Assembly (NCBI RefSeq): GCF_022458865.1
Contig: NZ_JAJNMU010000001.1
Coordinates: 434,001 to 498,000, forward strand
DNA length: 64,000 nucleotides
Direction: 5' to 3'
Origin: Paenibacillus periandrae
Lineage (GTDB): Bacteria > Bacillota > Bacilli > Paenibacillales > NBRC-103111
The notes under the pieces are model-generated. The model saw nothing but the letters and a program-made list of their open reading frames with translations, was not told the DNA's origin and did not search any database. This document shows, one piece after another, positions 46,637-56,125 of this stretch (its first letter is position 1; the number at the start of each line of letters is the position of its first letter). The position numbers and the translations under genes are program-made.

Positions 46637-47328
46637 GTGTCACTATATTAGTTGCTGATGATGATCGGGATATTCGCGATGTCATCCACATTTACTTGCG
46701 AAATGAGGGGTATCGGGTTCTTGAAGCGGAGAATGGAAGTCAGGCCTTGACAATGGTTCAGCAGCATAAGATCGATTTGATCATATTGGATGTCATGATG
46801 CCTCTTCTGGATGGAATTACAGCATGTCTCAAAATTCGCGAGATCTCCCATGTTCCCATTATTATGCTTTCGGCCAAAGAGGAATATTTGGATAAAATCA
46901 CCGGTCTCTCTACCGGAGCCGATGATTATGTGACCAAACCGTTCAACTCTCTGGAATTAATCGCAAGGGTGAAAGCCCAGCTGAGAAGACAGAACTTCGC
47001 CGTTCATCCACAAGCCCAGAGCAGCTCCGAAATTCATATCGATGAATTGGTCATAAGCAAGGATCACCACAGGACAACCGTTCGCGGTCAAGTGATCTCA
47101 TTAACACCCATTGAGTTTTCCATCCTTGAGCTGCTTGCCACCCACCAGGGACAAGTGTTCAGTATCGATAAAATTTATCAGAGTGTGTGGAAGGAACAAA
47201 ATGAATTTTATTCCGAAAATACGGTCATGGTCCATATCCGAAATATTCGCGAGAAAATAGAAATCAATGCCAGAGAACCTCAATATATAAAAACCGTTTG
47301 GGGAGTGGGATATAAAATTGACAAATAA
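46633..47328 (+). CDS. OmpR-family response regulator
   Basis: 231-aa regulator. Receiver domain with Asp-Asp pair in VADDDRDIRD, phospho-acceptor Asp53 in LIILDVMMPLLD and Lys102 in DYVTKPFN; C-terminal winged helix (ISLTPIEFSILELLATHQGQ, VHIRNIREKI, VWGVGYKI). It resembles VanR-type regulators. ATG at 46633 overlaps the DedA stop (ATGA). The histidine kinase gene starts 10 nt before its end. Likely autoregulates the operon through the 11-bp direct repeat at 45361. Confidence 0.95.
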   Translation: MSVTILVADDDRDIRDVIHIYLRNEGYRVLEAENGSQALTMVQQHKIDLIILDVMMPLLDGITACLKIREISHVPIIMLSAKEEYLDKITGLSTGADDYVTKPFNSLELIARVKAQLRRQNFAVHPQAQSSSEIHIDELVISKDHHRTTVRGQVISLTPIEFSILELLATHQGQVFSIDKIYQSVWKEQNEFYSENTVMVHIRNIREKIEINAREPQYIKTVWGVGYKIDK

Positions 47329-48439
47329 GCTCTGGTCTCTCCTGAGTGGTAAAAGAAACATTCGAGGCCGCATTTTATGGGTGGTTATCCTAAGCTGGTT
47401 TCTCGCAATGTTCATGACTGTAGTTTCTGATAACTTAACCCTCCTCCTGCCTCCCTGGGCTGAATCACTAGCTAAGCTATTTAATTTGATCATGCTGTTA
47501 GCTTGCTTTATTGTGTTCTTTTTTGTATTTACCCATCCTATCGTGCGTTACTTCAAGGCCTTAACGGAGGGATTACAATCAATCGCAAGCGGGGACTTGA
47601 GCTATCGTCTCCCCTTGTCCCGACTGGATGAGCTGGGGACTGTCGCGCACAATATTAATCAAATGGCAGAACGCTTGCAGATCCAGCAGGAACGGGAACG
47701 ACAGCTCGAGAAGTCAAAAATGGAGCTGATTACGTATGTATCCCACGATTTACGAACTCCGCTCACCAGTATCATAGGCTATCTCGATTTGCTTAAATCG
47801 CATACCTATCAGAATGTGACTGAACAGGAGCGTTTTATTGACAACGCATTTAATAAAACCCAGCAGCTCAAAAAACTGATTGATGATCTGTTTGAGTATA
47901 CGAGACTTACCGACGGTCATATTCAATTAGCAGTTCAGCAGGTTGATATGAATAGTTTACTGGAGCAAATGATCACCGAGTTTGAGCCCGTTGCCAAGGA
48001 GCAGGGAATCACTGTACGTACAAATTTGTTGCCGGTGCCCGTGATGCTGGATCTGGATATTGAAAAGATCGTTAGAGCTATAGATAACTTACTCATGAAT
48101 GCCATGAAATTTTCGGACAGACCCGGTACCATTCAGGTTTCACTTGATGCGGGAGCAGCTTCGGTTACCCTGAGCATTGAAAATAACGGTATCCCTATCT
48201 CACCCGAGCAGGAAGAACAGCTATTTGAACGATTTTACAAAATAGAACCGTCCCGATATGATAACCAAATGCCCTCCGGGTCCGGCCTCGGATTGTCCAT
48301 TGCCAAACATATTGTTGAGCTGCATGGGGGACGCATCGGGCTTGAGCACATGCACGGTCATTATCGATTTTTTATGGATCTGATGATTTCTTCTGTCCGT
48401 CAGCTTTCTTCCCAGTACGACAAAAGCGATCTGCAATAA
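47318..48439 (+). CDS. Sensor histidine kinase, VanS-like
   Basis: 373-aa membrane kinase. Two membrane helices with a very short outside loop (about 15-40 and 52-75: LWVVILSWFLAMFMTVVSDN-like and LIMLLACFIVFFFVFTHPIV), HAMP (about 78-130, SRLDELGTVAHNINQMAERL), His box YVSHDLRTPLTSIIGYLDL, N box DNLLMNAMKFS, and G boxes GSGLGLSIAKHIVELHGG. The tiny sensor loop suggests sensing inside the membrane (intramembrane-type kinases often respond to envelope stress). Start is TTG, overlapping the regulator gene end. The last 68 bp overlap a convergent small gene. Confidence 0.92.
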   Translation: MTNKLWSLLSGKRNIRGRILWVVILSWFLAMFMTVVSDNLTLLLPPWAESLAKLFNLIMLLACFIVFFFVFTHPIVRYFKALTEGLQSIASGDLSYRLPLSRLDELGTVAHNINQMAERLQIQQERERQLEKSKMELITYVSHDLRTPLTSIIGYLDLLKSHTYQNVTEQERFIDNAFNKTQQLKKLIDDLFEYTRLTDGHIQLAVQQVDMNSLLEQMITEFEPVAKEQGITVRTNLLPVPVMLDLDIEKIVRAIDNLLMNAMKFSDRPGTIQVSLDAGAASVTLSIENNGIPISPEQEEQLFERFYKIEPSRYDNQMPSGSGLGLSIAKHIVELHGGRIGLEHMHGHYRFFMDLMISSVRQLSSQYDKSDLQ

Positions 48440-48599
48440 CAAGGAAAATGAGCACAGGAGCGATCAATAAGGTATCCACAACAACGAAGCTCCAGTTATT
48501 GCTTGCGATCATTTGATACCCTCTACTGTGAGGCATGTACAGGATCACAAGCAGAAACCAAATAGCCGACAGGATGTACGCATAAATATAAGGTTTCAT
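48372..48599 (-). CDS. Small two-helix membrane protein
   Basis: 75-aa hypothetical membrane protein. Two hydrophobic segments (IYAYILSAIWFLLVILYM, residues 4-21, and FVVVDTLLIAPVLIFLVIAD, residues 38-57) and a basic tail ending KKADGQKKSSDP. The ATG overlaps the stop of the gene upstream (ATGA), and the pair looks translationally coupled. Its 3' end overlaps the histidine kinase gene on the other strand by 68 bp. No family recognised. Confidence 0.65.
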   Translation of the reverse strand: MKPYIYAYILSAIWFLLVILYMPHSRGYQMIASNNWSFVVVDTLLIAPVLIFLVIADRFCRTGKKADGQKKSSDP

Positions 48600-48973
48600 C
48601 AGTCGGATGCTGCTGCATCTGCAACCTCGTCCTCATTGACGAGATGAGCCGGAATCGGAATCATATCCAGTCCATAAGCCGTATTGAACAGCTGTCCGCC
48701 AGCTGCATCCGTTAAATTACCGCCAATGAATACGCCACTGTCATCGTCTTCATCCCCTGCAGTACCTTCGCCCGATAACAGCAATTCCCCGCCATGAGCT
48801 TGCGCAATTTCCAAAGCAGAAGTCAGCTCACTGTGATCCACAAACACTTGAACGATCCATTGACCTTCTTGTACATCCTGATGAGCATGATAGCCGATTT
48901 CCAGTAACGTGTCATAAGCCAAGGCAGCCGCCCCATCGTCTTGGAATCGAAATACTATAGGTACAGAACTCAT
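48599..48973 (-). CDS. Uncharacterised acidic protein
   Basis: 124-aa cytoplasmic protein, function unknown. The first 75 residues look like a small ferredoxin-like/ACT-type fold (VPIVFRFQDDGAAALAYDTL and IVQVFVDHSELTSALEIAQA), the middle is Gly/Asp-rich (GEGTAGDEDDDSGVFIGGNL) and the tail is Glu/Asp/Ala-rich. ATG at 48973 follows GGGAG by 8 nt; a 14-codon longer frame lacks an RBS. It precedes the two-helix membrane protein gene in a two-gene operon and diverges from the germination operon. Confidence 0.75.
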   Translation of the reverse strand: MSSVPIVFRFQDDGAAALAYDTLLEIGYHAHQDVQEGQWIVQVFVDHSELTSALEIAQAHGGELLLSGEGTAGDEDDDSGVFIGGNLTDAAGGQLFNTAYGLDMIPIPAHLVNEDEVADAAASD

Positions 48974-49050
48974 AGACAAGTCTCCCTCTTTCTTCTCAAA
49001 ATCCTTATATACCAAAGTTAGCTTTTCCCAAAATCAGCCTGTTATTCTGG

Positions 49051-49080
49051 TGATGATTTCATTGATGAATGAGCATACTT
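49051..49080 (+). promoter_or_regulatory. Possible sigmaG-type promoter of the germination operon
   Basis: CATACTT (49074-49080) matches the sigmaG -10 consensus CATACTA at six of seven positions, with TGATG (49051-49055) about 18 bp upstream as a weak -35. It lies 27 bp from the first gene's ATG, with the RBS GGAAGG in between. Germination operons are made in the forespore under sigmaG. Confidence 0.35.
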
Positions 49081-49106
49081 ATAATCAATGGAAAGGAAGG
49101 TCCGAT

Positions 49107-50201
49107 ATGGAACGCCGAGTTATGATTACCAATCATCAAATGCTGGCATTAGTTGTGATCTCGACCATTGGGGCCTCAAGCTTATACGCTCCGGCGGCAC
49201 TTGCCCACTATGCGGAACGCGACGCCTGGTATCTAGTATTGATGGGTGGCGCCTTTGGATTGTTCAACATATTCGTATTTGCATGGCTGGACCGTTTATT
49301 TCCCGGTAAAAATATAATTACAATCAGCATTTCCTTGTTAGGGCGTTGGATAGGCAGCTTGGTTGCTGCTCTTATCATTTTTTATTTAATAGACGTATCC
49401 ACATGGACACTTCGCGAGTTTGCTGAATTTTTTATTATTGCCCTTGATCCTACAACCCCACAAGTATGGTACATGATTGCCTGTGCACTTATGTGCTCTT
49501 ATGCGGTTTATCATGGCCTCGAGGTGTTTGCCCGCGTATCTGAAATTATTTTCATTGTGACTCTAATCACATTTATAGGTATTTACTTGTTATTGGTCAA
49601 TCAGTACCATGCCGAATACCTGCTTCCCATTTTGGAGAACGGATTGATTCAGCCTTTGAAAGGTCTGATGGTTGCTATCTCCTGGTATGGTGATCTGATG
49701 TTTATTTCCATGATTCTCAAGCATGTTCGCAAGACTGAGCAATCCTCTTATTACGCAGCAGGTGCAGTTGGACTTATTGCCTGTATACTGCTGTTATCGG
49801 TCATGGCCAGCACGTTGATATTTGGTTGGAGAACGACATCAACTTTTACATACCCGAGCATCAGTCTCATACAAAACATACGAATATTTACCAATATTGA
49901 ACGATTCGATGCTCTACTAATTGCGGTATGGGTGATGAGCTCCTTTATCAAGATTACGGTCTATTTCTGGTCAGCTCTGCAGGGAATCACAGATTTGCTG
50001 CGAATTCAACACCCTCGCATGTTTATCGTACCTATGGCTATTGGATTTGTCATATGCGCCAAATACAAAGTGTGGGGTCTTATCGAACTAGCAGCCATCT
50101 ATGATAAACAAGCCTGGTATTTTGTATCCTTTCAATTATTTATTCCCACCTTGTTGTTAACAGTAGCCCTGATGAAACTAAAAGTCTTTAAAAGTGGGTG
50201 A
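49107..50201 (+). CDS. Spore germination permease, GerB family
   Basis: 364-aa integral membrane protein of the endospore germinant receptor (GerAB/GerXB type, amino-acid permease fold), about ten helices. Family marks: ITNHQMLALVVISTIGASSL at the N-terminus, LPILENGLIQPLKGLMVAIS in the middle. The ATG at 49107 has GGAAGG 6 nt upstream; a longer frame from 49050 is unsupported. It forms an operon with the next two genes through GTGA and ATGA overlaps in the order B-A-C. The receptor sits in the inner spore membrane and binds a small nutrient; the ligand is unknown. Confidence 0.95.
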   Translation: MERRVMITNHQMLALVVISTIGASSLYAPAALAHYAERDAWYLVLMGGAFGLFNIFVFAWLDRLFPGKNIITISISLLGRWIGSLVAALIIFYLIDVSTWTLREFAEFFIIALDPTTPQVWYMIACALMCSYAVYHGLEVFARVSEIIFIVTLITFIGIYLLLVNQYHAEYLLPILENGLIQPLKGLMVAISWYGDLMFISMILKHVRKTEQSSYYAAGAVGLIACILLLSVMASTLIFGWRTTSTFTYPSISLIQNIRIFTNIERFDALLIAVWVMSSFIKITVYFWSALQGITDLLRIQHPRMFIVPMAIGFVICAKYKVWGLIELAAIYDKQAWYFVSFQLFIPTLLLTVALMKLKVFKSG

Positions 50202-51646
50202 GCCTCATACAAACGAACAAAACCGCATTGACGGACAATATGTCGGATAATAAGCAATTGCTGCTGGATCAGCTTCAACATTCTGATGATCTGATTATGG
50301 CTGACTTATTTATGGATGCCGGGCAAGCCATGACGGTGTGTTATTTGGAAGGAATGACCGACTCCAAAAAGCTGGAGAAGATGTTGACGCTGTTTAAAGA
50401 AAATAAGGAAATGCTGCGTGCTTTTCAAAAAGAGACCCAGGTATACACCATTGAGGATGCTGCCGAACAACTTGTATCGGGGTTAACGGTACTGCTTATT
50501 CCAGCTGAGGCATATGGAATCGCTATAGCTACATTTGGTGTTCAGCTGCGAAATGTGGATGAACCTGATAGTGAATCTACGGTGAAAGGACCACGAAGCG
50601 GGTTTACAGAATCGTTGCATAATAATATTGCATTGGTTCGATTTCATTTTCCCTCAACGGATCTGAAGGTCGAATACCGTAAAGTTGGTTATTTAAGCAA
50701 AATGACTCTGGCTATACTCTCAGTCAATCAAATCACCAATCCCGACATTCTGAATGAGCTGCACCTCAGAATTGATGAAATTCCGATAGATGCTATTTTG
50801 AGCAGCAATTATGTCGAGGAGTGGATCATTGATAATCCGTATACCTTGTTTCCTTTAGTGGAGTCAACAGAAAGACCGGATCGGGTCATTGGCGCATTGC
50901 TCGATGGAAGGATTGCGGTTGTAGCTCAAGGGACTCCTTTTGTCATTCTGCTGCCATTTGTATTTCTGCAGGCGTTTCAAGTAAGCGAGGACTATAACTG
51001 GAATTTTTATATCGGCTCCTGTGTTCGCTTGCTTCGCTTATTTTGCGGCTTTCTCGGCTTGATCCTTCCCGCTTTTTATGTGGCTACAGTTACCTATCAC
51101 CACGAACTCGTGCCAACTCCGTTACTGCAAAGCATCGCAGCGGCCAAAGAACCCGTACCTTTTCCCGCGGTGCTAGAAAGCTTCATGATGATGTTCGCTT
51201 TTGAGATTATGCGTGAAGCCGGAGTTCGGATGCCTAAGCAGATTGGTCAGGCTGTCAGCATTGTCGGTGCCCTTATCCTGGGACAAGCCGCGGTACAGGC
51301 CGGTATTGTTTCTCCGATTATGGTAATTATCGCGGCATTAACAGGGATATGTACCTTTACACTTCCGCCAACAGCTATGAATTACACGATTCGTATTCTT
51401 CAGTTTGCCATGACGCTGTTTGCTTTCCTGTTAGGCTACGTTGGGATTATGGTGGGGATTATTATGCTGCTGACCTACTTGGCTTCTCTTCGTTCGTTTG
51501 GCATTCCTTATTTGGGACCTGCTGCGCCGTTTGATATGGACCAATTGACCGATGTCATTATTCGGAGACCCCATTCCGTCAATTATAAGCGTCCGAGTAT
51601 GTTCAGGCCGATTAGCAGAACCCGCTTCAATGGTAAAAGAAGATGA
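50198..51646 (+). CDS. Spore germination receptor subunit, GerA family
   Basis: 482-aa subunit A of the germinant receptor. A soluble N-terminal half (1-240, with DEIPIDAILSSNYVEEWI) is followed by four to five helices; the membrane part shows EGRIAVV-like DGRIAVVAQGTPFVILLPFV, the family's PALYVA-like region (LPAFYVATVTYHHELVPT), and PMGFGQ-like VRMPKQIGQAVSIVGALILG. The GTG start overlaps the stop of the permease gene (GTGA). Works as a nutrient-gated channel-like subunit with the B and C proteins. Confidence 0.95.
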   Translation: MSLIQTNKTALTDNMSDNKQLLLDQLQHSDDLIMADLFMDAGQAMTVCYLEGMTDSKKLEKMLTLFKENKEMLRAFQKETQVYTIEDAAEQLVSGLTVLLIPAEAYGIAIATFGVQLRNVDEPDSESTVKGPRSGFTESLHNNIALVRFHFPSTDLKVEYRKVGYLSKMTLAILSVNQITNPDILNELHLRIDEIPIDAILSSNYVEEWIIDNPYTLFPLVESTERPDRVIGALLDGRIAVVAQGTPFVILLPFVFLQAFQVSEDYNWNFYIGSCVRLLRLFCGFLGLILPAFYVATVTYHHELVPTPLLQSIAAAKEPVPFPAVLESFMMMFAFEIMREAGVRMPKQIGQAVSIVGALILGQAAVQAGIVSPIMVIIAALTGICTFTLPPTAMNYTIRILQFAMTLFAFLLGYVGIMVGIIMLLTYLASLRSFGIPYLGPAAPFDMDQLTDVIIRRPHSVNYKRPSMFRPISRTRFNGKRR

Positions 51647-52800
51647 AGCATCGGACATGGAGGTTAGCTGTCATTCTGGGCATATGCCTGATCAGCTCAG
51701 GCTGCAGAGGCAATATGGAATTGAACGATTTACATCTGGTCCATTCGATTGCCATTGACGAGGGAAGTCATGGATTAACTAAGCTTACTGCCGAAATTGC
51801 TGAGCTATCGCCAAGCGGACAACAGCCAAAAGGGATGCATAACGGTACTTTTTTTCTTTCTTCAGAAGGGAATAGCTTGTTCGAGGCAGCACGATTGATG
51901 AGGACCAAATCGGATCGAACGCTGCTATGGGGACATACGGCAGTTATCCTGTTCAGCAAGGCAGCCGCAAAAAATGGAATTAACAAGCATATAGAAGCCA
52001 TACGCCGTTTAAAGCAGTTCCGTAATTCTACACTGCTCTATGTGACGGAAGGACAAGCTTTTGAAGCTTTGCAGGTGTCTAAACCGAAGGGTCCGATTTT
52101 TTCACAAACTCTGAAGGGCCTGTCACAGGGTGAGAAGAGCACCGCGTTAACGCAGCAAACGAGTTTGATTGAAGTTTATAAAGATCTGGTTAACCGTACC
52201 CATGATTTGACTATACCTGCACTCCAGGTTGTAAAGGACCCCATTATGAGCAAGAAGCAGGAGCTGCAAGCTACGGGTCTATATGCATTCCAGGGTGAGC
52301 AGCTCATCGGTCTTATGAGTACAACGGAAACCAAGGGCTATTTGCGTGCCTTGAACAAGATGGAGAGTGCCGTAGAGACCCTCTCCTGCGGACCTAATCA
52401 AAGCATCACATTTGAAAACGTCAGTAACAAGAGCGTCATTCAACCCTTTGTCGATACCACCCTGAAACCAAAAACTCACATTGATATTTATGCGACCTTA
52501 AATATTACCGGGTATGAGTGTAAGGGTGCCGAAATCAATCCCGAGATCATCCTTGAATTGGAAAAGAAGCTGAATAAGACAATCGCCAGTGACGTACAGC
52601 AATATATCCGCTATTCCCAAAAGCATAAAATCGATTTGCTCGGTATCGGAGAAAAGATTCATCGCAGCTATCCTAATTATTGGAAAAAAATGCAAGCTTC
52701 ATGGGACGATATCTACGCTACGTCCCAATTCACGGTCACGGCTCATTGCCGAATTGATCACACCAATTTTATTTTCGAGATTGAGCCAAGTGTGGGTTAA
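51643..52800 (+). CDS. Spore germination lipoprotein, Ger(x)C family
   Basis: 385-aa lipoprotein subunit C of the germinant receptor. Signal MKHRTWRLAVILGICLISSG with lipidated Cys21 and CRGNMELNDL right behind it (the family's CWDxxEL-like start). The rest holds the three GerC domains, including ATGLYAFQGEQLIGLMSTTE and the C-terminal NKTIASDVQQYIRYSQKHKI. The ATG overlaps the GerA-family stop (ATGA). Its TAA overlaps the TAA of the convergent RND gene in the 4-bp sequence TTAA. The C subunit needs lipidation for receptor function (known). Confidence 0.95.
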   Translation: MKHRTWRLAVILGICLISSGCRGNMELNDLHLVHSIAIDEGSHGLTKLTAEIAELSPSGQQPKGMHNGTFFLSSEGNSLFEAARLMRTKSDRTLLWGHTAVILFSKAAAKNGINKHIEAIRRLKQFRNSTLLYVTEGQAFEALQVSKPKGPIFSQTLKGLSQGEKSTALTQQTSLIEVYKDLVNRTHDLTIPALQVVKDPIMSKKQELQATGLYAFQGEQLIGLMSTTETKGYLRALNKMESAVETLSCGPNQSITFENVSNKSVIQPFVDTTLKPKTHIDIYATLNITGYECKGAEINPEIILELEKKLNKTIASDVQQYIRYSQKHKIDLLGIGEKIHRSYPNYWKKMQASWDDIYATSQFTVTAHCRIDHTNFIFEIEPSVG

Positions 52801-55800
52801 GCTTGCACATCCCTGCCTGGCTTCTTGAATCGGGCCAAACCAGCTTTAAGTGCGTAAATCAGCTCGTAAATAATCGGTACAATGACAAGGGTCAAAATGG
52901 TTGATGTTGTCAGTCCTCCAATGACCACGACTGCCAAGCCTTTAGAGATCAAGGTGCCTTTGGACAGACCTAACGCCAAGGGCATCAAAGCCAGTATGGT
53001 CGCACCTGCCGTCATGATTATCGGTCTTAATCGGGTTAATCCCGCTTCCACAAGCGAATCGCGCACAGAATGTCCTTCCTTGCTCAGCTGCTGAACCCGG
53101 TCAACCAGCACGATCGCATTCGTTACAACGATACCGATCAGCATGAGGAATCCGATCATCGAGGTCACATTGAGCGATTCTCCTGTAACCAGAAGACCCA
53201 GCAGGCCACCAATAGCCGCCAGTGGCAGGGAAAACAGGATCGCGATTGGCGCACTGATATTGCCGAAGGCAAGTACCATGACCAAAAATACGATAAAGAT
53301 CGATACAGCCATCGCTGCGTACATTTGCAGGAAGCTATTGTCAATTTCCTGGGCTACGCCCTTCACCTCACGGGTGACACCAGCCGGCAGCTCCAGCTTG
53401 CCCAGCTGTGCAGATACGAGGTTGCTAACTCCGCCTTTATCCTTGCTATCGATTTTGGCTGTTAGCTTCAGCACCTGCTTTTGCCCTTCGCGACTAATGA
53501 CGATCGGTGCGTCGACAAGTCGTATTTTGGCGATTTCATTCAGTTGAACCTTCAAACCGGTCTGTGTTTTCATGAGCAAGGTACCCAGCTTGTCAATCGA
53601 GTTTTTGAATTGGGGGTCGAGCATAACCTTTGTTGTAAATATGACATTATCGAAATTAAGATCTCCCAGCTTTTCCTCCGCGATCCACTTGTGCACATGA
53701 TCCAGTACCTCTGCGGCAGTCAATCCATATACCCTTGCCTTGTTTTCATCAACGGTTACTTCAATCTCGCTTTTGGATTCGCTCAGACTGTCCTTAACAT
53801 CAGAAAGCTCGGGAAAGGTGGACATCCTCTCTTTGACCAAAACCGCTGCCTGCTCCAGATTACGCTGATCGCTTCCGAGCAAGGAATAAGAGAAATCAAT
53901 AGATCCACTGCTGTTCCCTCCGCTTAAAAGTACACCTCTTACAGTAGCACCTTTGGGAAGCAGATTGAGAATTTCACGCTCATACTTTTTAACAATTTCA
54001 TTGGCTGCTTTCTTATTAAATACTTCTGTAAACATTGACGTTATATAGGCAGTTCGCTCTCTGCTGAAGCTGTAGCCGACAAGTGATTCGTTGTACATAA
54101 AGATGGGCTTGCCCTCGGTATCCACAGCCTCTCTGAACATGGCTTCTATTTCTCTGGATTTAGCATTCATCGATTCCAGCGACGTTTCCCGCGGCAGCTT
54201 GATTTGATACAGCATTTGTCCATCCGACTCCTCCTCCGGCATAAAGCTTATCGCCAGCTGTGGAACTATCAGCACAATTGATAAAATAAATAAAAGCGCA
54301 GCCAACAGGAGCGTCTTGATTCGATGGTGAAGCGACCATAACAGCGCCTTTTTATAGTGCTCTGCGGACCAGCTCACTTGAGTCTCATCATGCCAAGGAA
54401 TGCTGCTGTTCATGACCATAAGCTTAGCCAGCATCGGAATCACTGTCAATGCAACCAATAGTGAAGACAGCAGCGCACACGCCAATGTTAAGGCAAAGGG
54501 ACGGAACACCTCGCCAATTTCCCCACTGACGAAAGCGATCGGAGCAAATACCCCAACTGTCGTAATCGTTGAGGACGTAATGGCCGAGGACACCTGCTTT
54601 GTCGCAAGCTTGATTACCGATTCGCTGCGCTTTTGCGCTTTTTGCAGTTGGCTGTAAATATTTTCTATTACAACAATACTATCATCGACAACACGGCCAA
54701 CGGCTATGGCCAAGCCACCGAGCGTCATAATGTTCAGAGAAATCCCAAGCGGGTTCATGAGCAAGAGAGTGATCAAAATGGACAGTGGAATGGAAACCAG
54801 TACGATGAGGGTCATCCGTACATTTCTTAGAAACAATAATATCATCAGCGAGGCCAATAGTGCTCCGAGTGCCCCCTCCTGCACCATGCCATGAACGGAT
54901 TGATTAATCGTAACCGCTGTATTCAACACAATATGAAATTTCACTCCGGGCAAGGTTCGCTCCCATTCGGTCATCATTTGCTCCGCCTTACTGGCGATTT
55001 GCACTTCATTGGCCCCTTTGGCTTTATACAGCTGCACGCCAATAGCCGGCTTGTCATCCAACCTGGCTATGAACGCTGACTCGTTGATCGCTTCAATAGT
55101 AGCAAGCTGATTAAGTAAAAGCGTATCACCACGAGGCGTAGTTAGGGGAAGATGGTTCAGACTGTACAAGGAGTTGAGCTGTCCCTTGACACGAACCATA
55201 TGTGTATTTCCGTTAAAATCAAGTAATCCCGCCGGGCTGGAAACGAGCGAGGCCTGCAGCAGATCGCTAACCTGAGAAGGCGTAAGCCCATAATTATTGA
55301 TCGCTGCTGCATCGAGTCTGATCGTTAACACACTCTCCTGGTTGCCGACGGAATCAACGTGGTCGACCCCCCGAATCGATTCAAAGCCCGGAAGAATGGT
55401 GTCCTTATACACTTTGTCCAGCTCGTTTTGGTTCATACCCTCATTTCCGTATACAGCCATGTAATAGATGACGCTTGAGGTGAAGCCTTCGGTAAGCACC
55501 TGGGGTTTCTCAGCGCCTTGCGGAATGCGAACGTTAGCAACTGCGCTTTCTACCTCCTTCTTTAGATCGTCCAGCTTTGTACCCTGCTCAAATTCCAATA
55601 CGATTTGAGCGTAGTTATCCTGTGAGGTGGACATCAGGCTTTTCAAGCCCGCTACACCAGAAACAGCTTTCTCAATAGGCTTGGTGACCTTTTCCATAAT
55701 ATCCTGAGGCGGAGCTGTATACTGAACCGTAACGTAAACGACAGACGATGAAATATCCGGCATCAGCTCTACCCTCAAGGTTGTTGCAGAATAACTGCCT

Positions 55801-55874
55801 CCAAGCAGCAGCAGCAGCATAATAATGACGACTGCAGCTATATTTTTCATGGAAAAATGGGTTAACTTATACAT
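52797..55874 (-). CDS. RND-family efflux transporter, SwrC/AcrB-like
   Basis: 1025-aa proton-driven exporter with the 12-helix RND layout: TM1 near residues 10-30, a large extracellular loop, TM2-6 (VQEGALGALLASLMILLFLR to about 480), a second loop, TM7-12. Conserved GGLAIAVGRVVDDSIVVIEN (TM4, proton-relay Asp pair) and TM10 region near LLGLLVTGESLNVTSM. Gram-positive bacteria lack an outer membrane, so no MFP/OMF partner gene is found nearby; B. subtilis SwrC works the same way in surfactin and antibiotic export. ATG at 55874 (MYKLTHFSMKN) has GGAGG 10 nt upstream; an open extension of 17 codons is less likely. Terminates overlapping the ger operon. Confidence 0.92.
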   Translation of the reverse strand: MYKLTHFSMKNIAAVVIIMLLLLLGGSYSATTLRVELMPDISSSVVYVTVQYTAPPQDIMEKVTKPIEKAVSGVAGLKSLMSTSQDNYAQIVLEFEQGTKLDDLKKEVESAVANVRIPQGAEKPQVLTEGFTSSVIYYMAVYGNEGMNQNELDKVYKDTILPGFESIRGVDHVDSVGNQESVLTIRLDAAAINNYGLTPSQVSDLLQASLVSSPAGLLDFNGNTHMVRVKGQLNSLYSLNHLPLTTPRGDTLLLNQLATIEAINESAFIARLDDKPAIGVQLYKAKGANEVQIASKAEQMMTEWERTLPGVKFHIVLNTAVTINQSVHGMVQEGALGALLASLMILLFLRNVRMTLIVLVSIPLSILITLLLMNPLGISLNIMTLGGLAIAVGRVVDDSIVVIENIYSQLQKAQKRSESVIKLATKQVSSAITSSTITTVGVFAPIAFVSGEIGEVFRPFALTLACALLSSLLVALTVIPMLAKLMVMNSSIPWHDETQVSWSAEHYKKALLWSLHHRIKTLLLAALLFILSIVLIVPQLAISFMPEEESDGQMLYQIKLPRETSLESMNAKSREIEAMFREAVDTEGKPIFMYNESLVGYSFSRERTAYITSMFTEVFNKKAANEIVKKYEREILNLLPKGATVRGVLLSGGNSSGSIDFSYSLLGSDQRNLEQAAVLVKERMSTFPELSDVKDSLSESKSEIEVTVDENKARVYGLTAAEVLDHVHKWIAEEKLGDLNFDNVIFTTKVMLDPQFKNSIDKLGTLLMKTQTGLKVQLNEIAKIRLVDAPIVISREGQKQVLKLTAKIDSKDKGGVSNLVSAQLGKLELPAGVTREVKGVAQEIDNSFLQMYAAMAVSIFIVFLVMVLAFGNISAPIAILFSLPLAAIGGLLGLLVTGESLNVTSMIGFLMLIGIVVTNAIVLVDRVQQLSKEGHSVRDSLVEAGLTRLRPIIMTAGATILALMPLALGLSKGTLISKGLAVVVIGGLTTSTILTLVIVPIIYELIYALKAGLARFKKPGRDVQA

Positions 55875-56125
55875 CCTCTCGACTCCTCCGCAATCAGCAA
55901 TTCGCAACTGAACCGTAACGTTCATAAGCTTAGCGTATAAATCTGCGGATAAAGTTGGGAAATTTCTTAATTTATTCTGAATTTAAATCTTATGCCCACA
56001 GCCCCACTCCTTCAGCTCTTTTATCAACGGTTGATTCCACTTAGGGGTGTTATGGTATACTGTAGGCAGTTCCTGGTAAATCGTTTTGAAGGTCATTACT
56101 TCGACAATTTAAAGGAGGTCAACTT

